A DNA stretch of 64,000 nt from JBBRCX01 sp038204465 (GTDB lineage: Bacteria; Planctomycetota; Phycisphaerae; Tepidisphaerales; Tepidisphaeraceae). Positions within the stretch are counted from its first letter, which is position 1. Each line of letters starts with the position of its first letter. The notes below the pieces were generated by a model. It was not told the origin of the DNA. It saw only the letters and a program-made list of their open reading frames with translations, and made no database searches. The stretch is taken from assembly GCA_038204465.1 (NCBI GenBank), contig JBBRCX010000006.1:1-64000 (forward strand), given 5' to 3'. A program made the translations under genes and the position numbers. Positions 16,682 through 24,650 of the stretch are shown here, in pieces.

Positions 16682-17284
16682 ATGAAGAGGCGATGTCGAG
16701 TGTGTTTGATCGTCGCGGGAATATTGGCGGCGTTGGCGCCGGCGCGTGCTGAAGAGTTGCGGCTGGGACGTGATGCCGGCGCGCCTCGCTCGTCAAAGGA
16801 CTCGCCCGCTTTTCCGAAGGGCACCTGGGCGGTGGAGGTGAGCGGCGGGTATGTCCAGCCGGTCCGATTCAGCCTGGACAAGTTCTACAACGCCAACGTC
16901 GGCCTGGGCTATTTCGTACTGGACAACTTCTCCATCGGCGCTCAGCTCGAAGGGTATTACGACGAACAGCCGAGCCACACCGCGGTGGTGGGCGGCGCGG
17001 GGTTCATGCTTCGGCTGCACCTGTTCGCCTTCGACCGCTTCACCCTCTACCTGGACGGCGCCGGAAGCGTCACGATGGCGGACAAGCCGGTGCCGGAATT
17101 CGGTACCCATGTCAATCTCACCGGCAAGGCCGGCGGAGGAATCACCTACCGACTGCGCGACAATGTGTATCTCGAGGCCGGGGCGCGCTACTTCCACCTC
17201 TCCAACGGCAACCTTCACGGCCGCGACCAAAACCCCAGCTACGACGGCGTGCAGTACTACGGCGGGGTGATGTTCACGTTCTGA
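16682..17284 (+). CDS. PagL-like lipid A 3-O-deacylase / outer-membrane beta-barrel
   Basis: ATG 16682 follows AAGGAG at five bases, giving a 200-residue precursor with signal peptide (CLIVAGILAALAPARA). The mature part is made of alternating beta strands and ends in YGGVMFTF, a classical C-terminal aromatic outer-membrane signature. ARYFHLSNGNLHGRDQNP matches the His-Ser active-site region of PagL/acyloxyacyl hydrolase family members. This suggests outer-membrane lipid A editing. The gene is divergent from asnB. A plain porin-like barrel with no enzyme activity is the alternative. Confidence 0.7.
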   Translation: MKRRCRVCLIVAGILAALAPARAEELRLGRDAGAPRSSKDSPAFPKGTWAVEVSGGYVQPVRFSLDKFYNANVGLGYFVLDNFSIGAQLEGYYDEQPSHTAVVGGAGFMLRLHLFAFDRFTLYLDGAGSVTMADKPVPEFGTHVNLTGKAGGGITYRLRDNVYLEAGARYFHLSNGNLHGRDQNPSYDGVQYYGGVMFTF

Positions 17285-17333
17285 ACCGTTCTCACCTGCA
17301 TGTCGGAGCAGCGCTGCGTCAAAGGCCCGCCGG

Positions 17334-17633
17334 CTAAAGTCCGGTCGCTATTGGCGGAGCGCTGACCTTGTCGTTCATGTAGGTGACCATGATGGTCTTA
17401 TCCCCATCCTTCCAAGTCTCCTGCTTGCCCGACATATTCGCGCCGGGCATGCTGATGCTGGTGCTGTTCTTGATTTCGCCCTTGCCGAGGATGTCTTCCA
17501 CCTCGGTCTGGGTCATGCCGACCTTGATTCTGTCGAAGTTGCTTTTGTTCACCTTGCTGCCGCAACCGGCAAGCAAGGCGCAGGCGGCAGTCGCCAGGAC
17601 GACGATCCGACAAGAGCGTAAGACACGGGACAT
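17334..17633 (-). CDS. small BamE/SmpA-like lipoprotein
   Basis: ATG 17633 follows GGAGG at five bases. The 99-residue precursor has a lipobox (CALLAGCGS), then FDRIKVGMTQTEVEDILGKG, the hallmark helix pair of the BamE/SmpA/OmlA fold, and ends with a beta hairpin (KTIMVTYMNDKV). It should be lipid-anchored. BamE assists outer-membrane protein assembly, but many planctomycete proteins with this fold have unknown roles, so only the fold is claimed. Confidence 0.75.
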   Translation of the reverse strand: MSRVLRSCRIVVLATAACALLAGCGSKVNKSNFDRIKVGMTQTEVEDILGKGEIKNSTSISMPGANMSGKQETWKDGDKTIMVTYMNDKVSAPPIATGL

Positions 17634-17672
17634 TTGAACCTCCGTTGTGAAATGTTTCGAAACCAAGGGCCA

Positions 17673-18128
17673 TTAGAAGCGCGGCCTGCGGGCAGCGCCG
17701 GCATCGCCCTCATACCACCGCCCCGGCCTGAGTGCGATCTTTCGCAGGCCGGATGCCCCGCAGACGAAGAGGATCTGCCGCTCCAGGCCGGCCAGCAGCA
17801 GTTGCTTCAGTTCGTACAGGTGCGATGCGCTGTCGACGAGGATGGTCAGTGTTCCGCGGCTCATCCCCTCCAGGGCGCAATGCTCGTTGAGCATCTCCGG
17901 GACGAGTTGCGACCAGCAGGCGGCGATTTTCGACAGTTTGATCTGCCGTTTCTCGACCGACTGCTTGAAGAAGCTGATCATCTCCGGCCCGAGAGGCGTT
18001 GTCGCGGCGTGATCGATCTGCTTCACGCGGGCCAATCGCCGAAGTTGGGCGTCCTGCAGGATTCGGGCCCGCGCGCTCATTCGTTCTCCCCATGGCAAAG
18101 GACCGCTGCATACCGCCGACGCGTTCAT
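17673..18128 (-). CDS. DciA-like (DUF721) helicase-loader family protein
   Basis: The start ATG 18126-18128 overlaps the dnaN stop as ATGA, so translation may be coupled. A second in-frame ATG at 18080 has its own GGGGAG site and cannot be excluded. The product contains KLSKIAACWSQLVPEMLNEH followed by GTLTILVDSASHLYELKQ, the KH-like DUF721 core. DciA loads the replicative helicase in most bacteria lacking DnaC. The adjacency to the beta clamp gene fits a replication role. Confidence 0.7.
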   Translation of the reverse strand: MNASAVCSGPLPWGERMSARARILQDAQLRRLARVKQIDHAATTPLGPEMISFFKQSVEKRQIKLSKIAACWSQLVPEMLNEHCALEGMSRGTLTILVDSASHLYELKQLLLAGLERQILFVCGASGLRKIALRPGRWYEGDAGAARRPRF

Positions 18129-19243
18129 TGCAGGTTCACCGGCATGATGACGTAGAGGAAGTTGGCCCCACCCTTCAGCAGGCCGGGGCGGTTCGGCGCG
18201 GTCAGCTCGAGTGAGATCTCATCGTTGTCCACCACGCGGAGGGCGTCGGTCACGAACGTGGGGTTGAAGCCAATCTCGATGTCGGCGCCTTCGAACTTGC
18301 ACGGAAAGTTCACCGTCGCTTCGCCCGATTCCGGGGAGCGGCTGGTGAGCACCAATCCCTTTTTGGAAAACTGCAGCCGCACGCCCTTGCTCTCCTCGGT
18401 GGTGAGCAGCGCGGCGCGGCGGATGGCGCTGAGGAAGTCGGCCGTCGCGGCGGTCATCTTCTTGTCGGTGTCCTTGGGGATTACGTCTTCGTAGGGCGGG
18501 AACTGGCCTTCAACCAGGTTGCTGGTGAGCGTCGCGCTGGAGGTATGGAAGATCACCTGGTTTTCGCGCACCTGGAAGGCGACGGTCTCCTCCGGATCGT
18601 CGATGAGCTTGTCGATCAGCGTCAACGCCTTGGCGGGAATGATGGCCTTGGCGCCGTCCTTGCCGAGCTTGTCGGTGACCAGGTCGCCCTTGGCCATGGC
18701 AAGGCGGCGGCCGTCGGTGCTCACCAGATTGATCTTTTTGGCCTTGACGACGAGCAGCACGCCGTTGAACGCATAACGCGTGCTTTCCTTGGCGGCGGCG
18801 AACAGGGTCTGCCCGATGAGCTGCTTGAGGTGCCCGCCAGCGATTTCGAAGCTGGCTTCACCCTCGAAGTCCGGAACCGGCGGGAAGTCTGCGGCCTTCT
18901 GGGTGAAGATCTTGAAGTGCGAATCCTGCCCGCGGATGCTCGCCGTTCCCGCGCCGGCGCCGTCGGCGTCCGCTTCGATGGAGAGCGTGTCATCGACGCT
19001 TTCGCGGACGATGTCGCGGAACTTGTCGGCCGGGAGGAGCGTCTCGCCCCCCTGCTCGATCTGCACCTGGTTGTCGGAGTAGCGAATGGCCACTTCGAGA
19101 TCGGTCGCCGCGATCGTGAGGCGGTCATCCGCAGCGGTTACCTTGACGCACTGCAACACGGGCTTGGGCGTGCGGGCGGCGACGACGTTTCCGGCGACCG
19201 TCAGCGCTTCCAGCAACGCTCCGCGGTTACAGATCACTTTCAT
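18125..19243 (-). CDS. dnaN: DNA polymerase III beta sliding clamp
   Basis: A 372-residue protein from ATG 19243 (MKVICNRGALLEALTVAGNV). Upstream in-frame codons lack family similarity. Three repeated clamp domains are visible. Conserved segments include ATDLEVAIRY, STDGRRLAMAKG and the C-terminal YVIMPVNL. The dimeric ring holds replicative polymerase on DNA. It is followed by the dciA-like gene with a four-base overlap. Neither dnaA nor recF nor gyrB is next to it, unlike the classical dnaA-dnaN-recF order. Confidence 0.95.
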   Translation of the reverse strand: MKVICNRGALLEALTVAGNVVAARTPKPVLQCVKVTAADDRLTIAATDLEVAIRYSDNQVQIEQGGETLLPADKFRDIVRESVDDTLSIEADADGAGAGTASIRGQDSHFKIFTQKAADFPPVPDFEGEASFEIAGGHLKQLIGQTLFAAAKESTRYAFNGVLLVVKAKKINLVSTDGRRLAMAKGDLVTDKLGKDGAKAIIPAKALTLIDKLIDDPEETVAFQVRENQVIFHTSSATLTSNLVEGQFPPYEDVIPKDTDKKMTAATADFLSAIRRAALLTTEESKGVRLQFSKKGLVLTSRSPESGEATVNFPCKFEGADIEIGFNPTFVTDALRVVDNDEISLELTAPNRPGLLKGGANFLYVIMPVNLQ

Positions 19244-19838
19244 GAGCAAGGCCTTTCCATCTGCTATCCTGAGCCGGCGCGCCCGAACGGCCGGGGCATG
19301 GATTCTCCGCAAGCCTTACGTGAGGCTGCGGTGCACGGGCGAGCCCCGGGCGGTGAGTCGAGTCAATTTACCGTTACCTCTCTAGTACATAAAGCTTTCA
19401 GACAGTAACAGTAGTGAAGAGGGCTGGCGCGATCTGGATAACTTTTGGCCTGAACGGGGAACCTGTTAAGCCAGCACGGCTTAGGCCGCACATTATTGGA
19501 CAAGGCATGTGGACAACGTGTTGCTTCATCTGACGGGTCGCATGGGTCAGCTCGCACGGAACAGACAGGGGCGAGCGGGTTTGCGCTCGAATCTGTCTGT
19601 GGGGAGCGGGGTTCACATCGCGGCCGCGCACCTATCGTCCAGGTTCTCCACGCGATATGCAGCGAGGCTGTCACGGCGGGGAAGCGGACGGAAGCAGCGT
19701 GAACATAGTCTTTCCCATTCCCGAAAGTCGATGCAGATTTCCACTCGCCCACGTTTTCAATTGATGTGAAAGGAATAACAAGTGGAGATCGCCACGCGCG
19801 TGGGGGTATTCTGCGGTTTTGAGCGATGGCGCGATGTT
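19244..19838. other. 595-bp non-coding region upstream of dnaN
   Basis: No supported gene. It should contain the dnaN promoter. One DnaA-box-like site, TGTGGACAA, is at 19508-19516 (one mismatch from the reverse complement of TTATCCACA), and weaker TTCTCCACG is near 19640. This is too little to call an origin. Confidence 0.4.
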
Positions 19839-20294
19839 TCATCCCGCCGCGAACCGCCGCAGAAGCACGACCGCGCGGCCGAGCATGAGCAGCGCGATGA
19901 GCAACCACGGCAGGATGCGCACTACCCGGAATACGATGGGTAGCTCGCTCAGAGCTGGCTGGGGTATGATTTGCTCCAGTTCGCGGTTGCGATAGTGCAA
20001 CAGCGGCGCAGGCGGTGATTTTGCGGCGACGGCAGCGATCGGCAGGTCGAGATCGAGACTTTCCGCCGGCAAGGGGGGCTGTAATGCATCAAGAATGTGC
20101 TGCTCTGACATGGGCCGGGCGGTGCGCCGGCTCAGGATGGCATAACTATCCGGGGCAGTCGGCGCGCCGGACAGAAGCTGCGCTTCTTCTTCTTCGCTAA
20201 GCGAATTTTGGCTTCGAACGGAGGAATGAACGGGTAGGGTCGAACGTTGTAGTTCGGAAGAAGACGACTCACGGAAGAGTGGTTGCGGCGCCAT
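19839..20294 (-). CDS. hypothetical protein with a C-terminal membrane anchor
   Basis: 151 residues with an acidic, Ser/Pro-rich N-terminal two-thirds (SLSEEEEAQLLSG) and a single C-terminal membrane segment (RILPWLLIALLMLGRAVVLL). No known domain was recognised. ATG 20294 lacks a convincing ribosome binding site. It is divergent from the HExxH protein at 20363. Confidence 0.45.
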   Translation of the reverse strand: MAPQPLFRESSSSELQRSTLPVHSSVRSQNSLSEEEEAQLLSGAPTAPDSYAILSRRTARPMSEQHILDALQPPLPAESLDLDLPIAAVAAKSPPAPLLHYRNRELEQIIPQPALSELPIVFRVVRILPWLLIALLMLGRAVVLLRRFAAG

Positions 20295-20362
20295 AGGACA
20301 AGGCGATGGGGGTCAGCCGATGCGGCCCAACGACGGCCGGCAATGCTTCTGGCGAGCGTAGC

Positions 20363-20755
20363 ATGTGGACGAGTCGAGCGATAGCTTATCTCTGGGCCCT
20401 GCCGACCACGGTGGTCGGCCTCCTGTTCACTCTGCCGGCGCTGTTAACGGGCGGCGGCTTGCGCGTGGTGAACGGCGTGCTTGAAGTGCACGGCGGGTTC
20501 GTCAGCCTGTTCCTGCGCCGCTGCACCCCGCTGCGGGGCGGCGCTTCCGCGATGACCCTTGGCCACGTCGTGCTTGGCCGCGATCGACAGTTGCTCGACG
20601 CGACACGGAAGCACGAGCGCGTACACGTCCGCCAGTGCGAGCGCTGGGGCCCGCTGTTTCTCCCCGCCTACGTGCTCGCCGCCGCCGTCCTCAAGCTCCG
20701 CGGCCGCCGCCCCTACGAGGACAATCCCTTCGAGCGCGAGGCATTCGGGCGTTAG
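20363..20755 (+). CDS. small membrane protein with an HExxH-like motif
   Basis: About 130 residues from ATG 20363 (MWTSRAIAYLWALPTT), with an N-terminal hydrophobic segment and a second one later (FLPAYVLAAAVLKL). KHERVHVRQCERWGPLF contains HERVH, a minimal zinc-metallopeptidase-like motif, but no third ligand is certain. The N-terminal helix should place it in the membrane. Activity is unproven. An earlier ATG at 20306 is in frame but would overlap the divergent gene's start region. Confidence 0.55.
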   Translation: MWTSRAIAYLWALPTTVVGLLFTLPALLTGGGLRVVNGVLEVHGGFVSLFLRRCTPLRGGASAMTLGHVVLGRDRQLLDATRKHERVHVRQCERWGPLFLPAYVLAAAVLKLRGRRPYEDNPFEREAFGR

Positions 20756-20797
20756 AAGTTCGGGCGATACGGGTTCGATTGAGGATAGAATCCTGCC

Positions 20798-21031
20798 ATG
20801 ACCTCAGAGCAACTCCGTCGTCTTCATCAGGCGCGGCCCTTCCAGCCATTTCGGATGCATCTGGCGGATGGCCGGCATGTCCGAGTGGATCATCCTGAGC
20901 TTCTCACCCTTTCGCCAAGCGGCCGCACCGCGGCCGTCTACACTCACGCCGACGCTGCCGAGATCGTCGACTTGTTGCTCGTGACGAGCCTCAAGCCCAC
21001 AAATACCACATCACCGAAGAGGCGCCGTTGA
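20798..21031 (+). CDS. small conserved protein, member 1 of a three-copy family
   Basis: 77 residues: QLRRLHQARPFQPFRMHLAD, then GRHVRVDHPELLTLSPSGRT, then DLLLVTSLKP and a basic tail. Two relatives in this window share the pattern HxAxPFxPFxIHLADG, HPE, RT and DLLLVT (47424-47666 and 51050-51289). The composition suggests a compact beta-rich fold. No function is known to me. It lies just before the convergent transporter genes. Confidence 0.75.
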   Translation: MTSEQLRRLHQARPFQPFRMHLADGRHVRVDHPELLTLSPSGRTAAVYTHADAAEIVDLLLVTSLKPTNTTSPKRRR

Positions 21032-21039
21032 CGCCCGCC

Positions 21040-21918
21040 TCACCAGTTGGACCGCACCGGGACCCTCAGCAGCTTCGCCCAGGCGTATGCGACGACGAAT
21101 TGCGAGAAAAGCACGAGGACAATCGCGGGGCCGGTCTGCAGAAACGGCCAGCGCGCGGTGATGAGGATCCCGCCGAGCGCGCCGAGGAGACCGACGGCCG
21201 TCGCCCCGAGCACGGTCGTGCGCAGGCGCTGGGTCAGCAGCAGCGCGGTTGCGCCGGGAAGGACGAGCAAGGCCGTCACCAGGACGTTTCCCGCCACGCG
21301 CACGCCGAGGACGATCGTGAGGGCGACCAACAGCATGAGCAGGTAATGAATGAAGCCGGCGCGCACGCCTGACGCTTCGGCCATTGCCGGGTCGAGGCAG
21401 TAGTAGAGGATCTCCTTGCCGAGCACGGCGACGGTAAGCACGACCGCTGCGCAGACGAGCGCGGCGGCCAGCGCGAACCGGGCGGAGACGTCGGTCATCT
21501 GGCCGAAGAGGAAGGTCTCCCATCCCGCGGGCATGCGTCCGCGGCGCTGGCGGTACATCTGCTGCGCGACGAACCCCCAGGCCAGCGATCCGACCATGAA
21601 GATGCCGATCGCGGTGTCACTGCTGACGCGCCGGCTGCGGCTCAAATAGCCGATGAGCAGCGCGGTGATGAAGCTGAAGGCGATGACGCCGGCATACGGC
21701 ACCCACTGCCGCTCGGGCGAATCGAGCGCGGGGAAGATCAGCATCAGCAGCCAGGCTGTTCCCGCGCCGCCGAACCCGCTGTGGCTGATGCCTTCGCCGA
21801 CAAACGCCCAGCGGCGCGAGACGACGAAGACGCTCAAAACCGCGCAGGCTACGGCCATGGCGCAAGCGGTGAGCAGCGCCCAGGTGAAGAGGGAAGGAAT
21901 GGCCGCGAGCACAGGCAT
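21040..21918 (-). CDS. ABC transporter permease, ZnuB/MntB type
   Basis: 292 residues with about eight membrane helices. Family features are GEGISHSGFGGAG near the N-terminus and LGKEILYYCLDPAMAEASGV followed by VRVAGNVLVTALLVLPGATA. This is the transmembrane subunit of a metal-cation (Zn/Mn/Fe) importer of the ABC-3 family. The ATPase gene lies upstream on the same strand. No solute-binding protein gene is visible next to the pair, so the third subunit must be encoded elsewhere. Confidence 0.88.
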   Translation of the reverse strand: MPVLAAIPSLFTWALLTACAMAVACAVLSVFVVSRRWAFVGEGISHSGFGGAGTAWLLMLIFPALDSPERQWVPYAGVIAFSFITALLIGYLSRSRRVSSDTAIGIFMVGSLAWGFVAQQMYRQRRGRMPAGWETFLFGQMTDVSARFALAAALVCAAVVLTVAVLGKEILYYCLDPAMAEASGVRAGFIHYLLMLLVALTIVLGVRVAGNVLVTALLVLPGATALLLTQRLRTTVLGATAVGLLGALGGILITARWPFLQTGPAIVLVLFSQFVVAYAWAKLLRVPVRSNW

Positions 21919-22055
21919 GGCCGATGTTGTATCAGCGCCAGGTTACCGACGCGATTCAGGCGGCTTGGCGCAAGAGGAGGGGTTCGAAGCGGGCCTGAGC
22001 CCCTTGCGCGGCGGGGGATTATCGGGCGTGGGCACAGGGCGCTGACGGGGAACAC

Positions 22056-22901
22056 TCAGGGGGTGCGCGCGACGGTGTCGGCTGTCGCGACGCCGCCGTT
22101 GCCGCGGTGTGATTCATGGGCTGGATGCGGATCGGTTTCGCCATGCGTGCAGTGGTGGCCGCTCTTGATGCCCATGGCTTCCAGGTCGCAGGCGAACATG
22201 CGATAGACGAGCTCAGGCGGCAGGTGATCGGGCACGTCGTGATAGTGAAGCGCTACATTCAGGCAGGCGATGCGATCGGAAATCGCGCTGACGGCGCGGA
22301 GGTCGTGGCTGACAAAGATGACGGTAAGGCCCAGATCGCTCTTCAACTGTTGGATGAACTCGATGAAGCGCTGCTGCCCGGGCCGGTCGATGCCGGTGGT
22401 GGGCTCATCGAGGAGGAGCAACTTCGGCCGGGGCGCCAGCGCTCGGGCGATGTAGACGCGCTGCAACTGTCCTCCGGAGAGCGCCCCAACGGGCCGCCCG
22501 GCAAATTCGGCTACGCCGACGCGCTGCATCAACTCCTCGACGAAAAGCAGATCGGAGCGCTCATAGCCGTGGAGCATTCCGGTTTTGCCGACAAGACCGA
22601 GGCGCACCGTCTGCCGCACGTCGATGGGGAAGCCTTCGGGGGGGCGGGGGTCTTGCGGCAGATATCCGATGATGTCTCCGCGGCGGATGGCCCTGGGCGG
22701 GGGGAGCCCGGCTACGCTGATGGCGCCGCCGGTCGGGTTGAGGAGCCCGAGGAGGAGGCGCATCAAGGTTGTCTTGCCGCCACCGTTAGGGCCAATGACG
22801 CCCAGGGTAGTGCCCCCCTGAACCTTGAGGTCTATGCCGTCCAGAACAACTTGGGCGCCATAAGCGAAACGAAGGTTTGAGATCTCAATGATGGGGGCCA
22901 T
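22056..22901 (-). CDS. metal ABC transporter ATP-binding protein, ZnuC type
   Basis: 281 residues with Walker A GPNGGGKTTL, Q-loop YLPQDPRPP, signature LSGGQLQRV, Walker B KLLLLDEP and H-loop FVSHDLRAV. The C-terminal tail is His-rich (SGHHCTHGETDPHPAHESH), which could bind metal and points to zinc or a similar ion. It powers the permease at 21040. No Zur-type regulator is adjacent. Confidence 0.9.
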   Translation of the reverse strand: MAPIIEISNLRFAYGAQVVLDGIDLKVQGGTTLGVIGPNGGGKTTLMRLLLGLLNPTGGAISVAGLPPPRAIRRGDIIGYLPQDPRPPEGFPIDVRQTVRLGLVGKTGMLHGYERSDLLFVEELMQRVGVAEFAGRPVGALSGGQLQRVYIARALAPRPKLLLLDEPTTGIDRPGQQRFIEFIQQLKSDLGLTVIFVSHDLRAVSAISDRIACLNVALHYHDVPDHLPPELVYRMFACDLEAMGIKSGHHCTHGETDPHPAHESHRGNGGVATADTVARTP

Positions 22902-23093
22902 CCGGTGTGATTCTAGGGGGCCGTGGCCTGATTGAAAGGCGGAGCGGCGGGCGGCTGAACGCTGAAAGCACGGGTAAACTTGGCGGAGATAAAACTGTTT
23001 AGTTTTCCCGTTTGCCGGTGTGGGGACCCGATGTTAGTATCATCGTAGCAAATTACATGCCCCGCGGGCGAGCTTTGTAAATTTGGTTTGGAT

Positions 23094-24599
23094 ATGGAGT
23101 TAAGTCATTCAATGACCATGCGGCACGAGCAGCGCCAGCTGCTGACGCCGCGGATGATTCAGAGCATGGAGATCCTGCAGCTGCCCTTGCAGCAGCTGGA
23201 GGAGCGCATCGAACAGGAACTGCAGAGCAACCCTGTTTTAGAGCTTCGGGAGGGGGAAAGCGAGCCGGACGTGATCGTGGACGCTCCCGAGGCGAAGCAG
23301 GAGTACGCAGAGGGGGAGCAGGCGCTGGTCGTGAAGGAGAATTCCGACCAGGCGGAGGATTTCGACCGGCTGGCCAAGATCAGCGAATACTTCGAGAACG
23401 AAGAGTTCCACACCAACGGCAGCAACTTCCGGCAGGCGAGTTACGACGGCGAGCGGGACAAGAAGCTCGACGCGATGAACAACACGGCCGCCCGAAGCAT
23501 CACGCTGGCGGAGCACCTGCTGAACCAGTGGGCATTCATCGAAGCGTCGGCCGGGGTGAGGAAGGCCGGCGAAGCCATCATCAACTACATCGATCCCGAG
23601 GGTTATTTCCGCACGGACTTCGAGGTCGTCCAGAAAGACTCGAAGGCGCCGCTTTCGATTGAAGAGCTGACGGATGCGCTGCGGCTGATCCAGACGCTGG
23701 AGCCGGCGGGGGTCGGGGCGCGCAACCTGAGCGGGTCGCTGCTGATTCAGCTGGACGCGCTGGAAGAAGACGACGAGGCGGCCAAGGGGCACGACTTTGA
23801 GCTGGAGCGCGCGTTGGTGACGGAGCATCTTCATGATCTGGAGATGAACCGCTATCCGCAGATCAGCAAGAAGCTAGGTCGCGATTTGGAGGAGGTGAAG
23901 GCGGCGGTGAAGCATCTGTCGCGGCTGCACCCTTATCCGGGCAAGCAGATCGGCGGGCAGGACGCGCCGATGGTCACGCCTGACGCGATCATCTATTACG
24001 ACGAGGAGAGCGACAAGTACGAGATTGAAATGACTAACGATCCGGCGCCGAACCTTTTCATCAGCGGCATGTATCGCAGGATGCTCAAGGAGCGCTCGGT
24101 CGACAAGAAGACGCGCGAGTTCCTCTCCAACAACGTGCGCAACGCGCGCTGGCTGATTGAATCGATCGAGCAGCGCAAGAGCACGATCATGCGGGTAATC
24201 CGCGCGGTGGTGGACGCGCAGCGGGAATTCTTCGACAAGGGACCGGAGTTCCTTCGGCCGCTTCCGATGATCCAGGTGGCTGACCAATTGGGGATCCACG
24301 TCGCGACGGTTTCGCGCGCGGTTTCAGAGAAGTGGATCCAGACGCCGCGGGGCGTCTTCCCGCTTCGGCGGTTCTTCTCCGGCGGCACTCAAAGTGCGGA
24401 CGGCGAAGACATGAGCTGGGATGCGGTGAAGGAGAAGCTGAAGACGATCATCGAGAACGAGGACAAGCTCAACCCGCTGAACGATGACGAGATTGTGCTG
24501 AAGCTGAAGGAACAGGGGATTGAGCTGGCCCGCCGGACGGTGGCGAAGTATCGCAAGATCCTCAACATCCCGACCGCGCGGCAGCGGCGGGAGTTCTAA
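23094..24599 (+). CDS. rpoN: RNA polymerase sigma-54 factor
   Basis: About 501 residues from ATG 23094 (a TTG two codons upstream is also in frame). Region I is Gln/Leu-rich (MIQSMEILQLPLQQLEERI), followed by an acidic stretch, the core-binding domain, an HTH (LGIHVATVSRAVSEKW, then GVFPLRRFFS) and the RpoN box near the C-terminus (ARRTVAKYRKILNIP). It directs transcription of enhancer-dependent -24/-12 promoters. No bEBP activator is next to it. A small inverted repeat (AAAACT-GTTT-AGTTTT, 22991-23006) lies upstream. Confidence 0.95.
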   Translation: MELSHSMTMRHEQRQLLTPRMIQSMEILQLPLQQLEERIEQELQSNPVLELREGESEPDVIVDAPEAKQEYAEGEQALVVKENSDQAEDFDRLAKISEYFENEEFHTNGSNFRQASYDGERDKKLDAMNNTAARSITLAEHLLNQWAFIEASAGVRKAGEAIINYIDPEGYFRTDFEVVQKDSKAPLSIEELTDALRLIQTLEPAGVGARNLSGSLLIQLDALEEDDEAAKGHDFELERALVTEHLHDLEMNRYPQISKKLGRDLEEVKAAVKHLSRLHPYPGKQIGGQDAPMVTPDAIIYYDEESDKYEIEMTNDPAPNLFISGMYRRMLKERSVDKKTREFLSNNVRNARWLIESIEQRKSTIMRVIRAVVDAQREFFDKGPEFLRPLPMIQVADQLGIHVATVSRAVSEKWIQTPRGVFPLRRFFSGGTQSADGEDMSWDAVKEKLKTIIENEDKLNPLNDDEIVLKLKEQGIELARRTVAKYRKILNIPTARQRREF

Positions 24600-24650
24600 A
24601 CGACCTAAATGATGCGGCAGCGGACTCGTCGGAGCGATTGACGCGTCGTG

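Noticed and set aside
19244..19838. Chromosomal origin upstream of dnaN
   Set aside because: Only one near-consensus DnaA box and no AT-rich unwinding element or dnaA gene; insufficient evidence.
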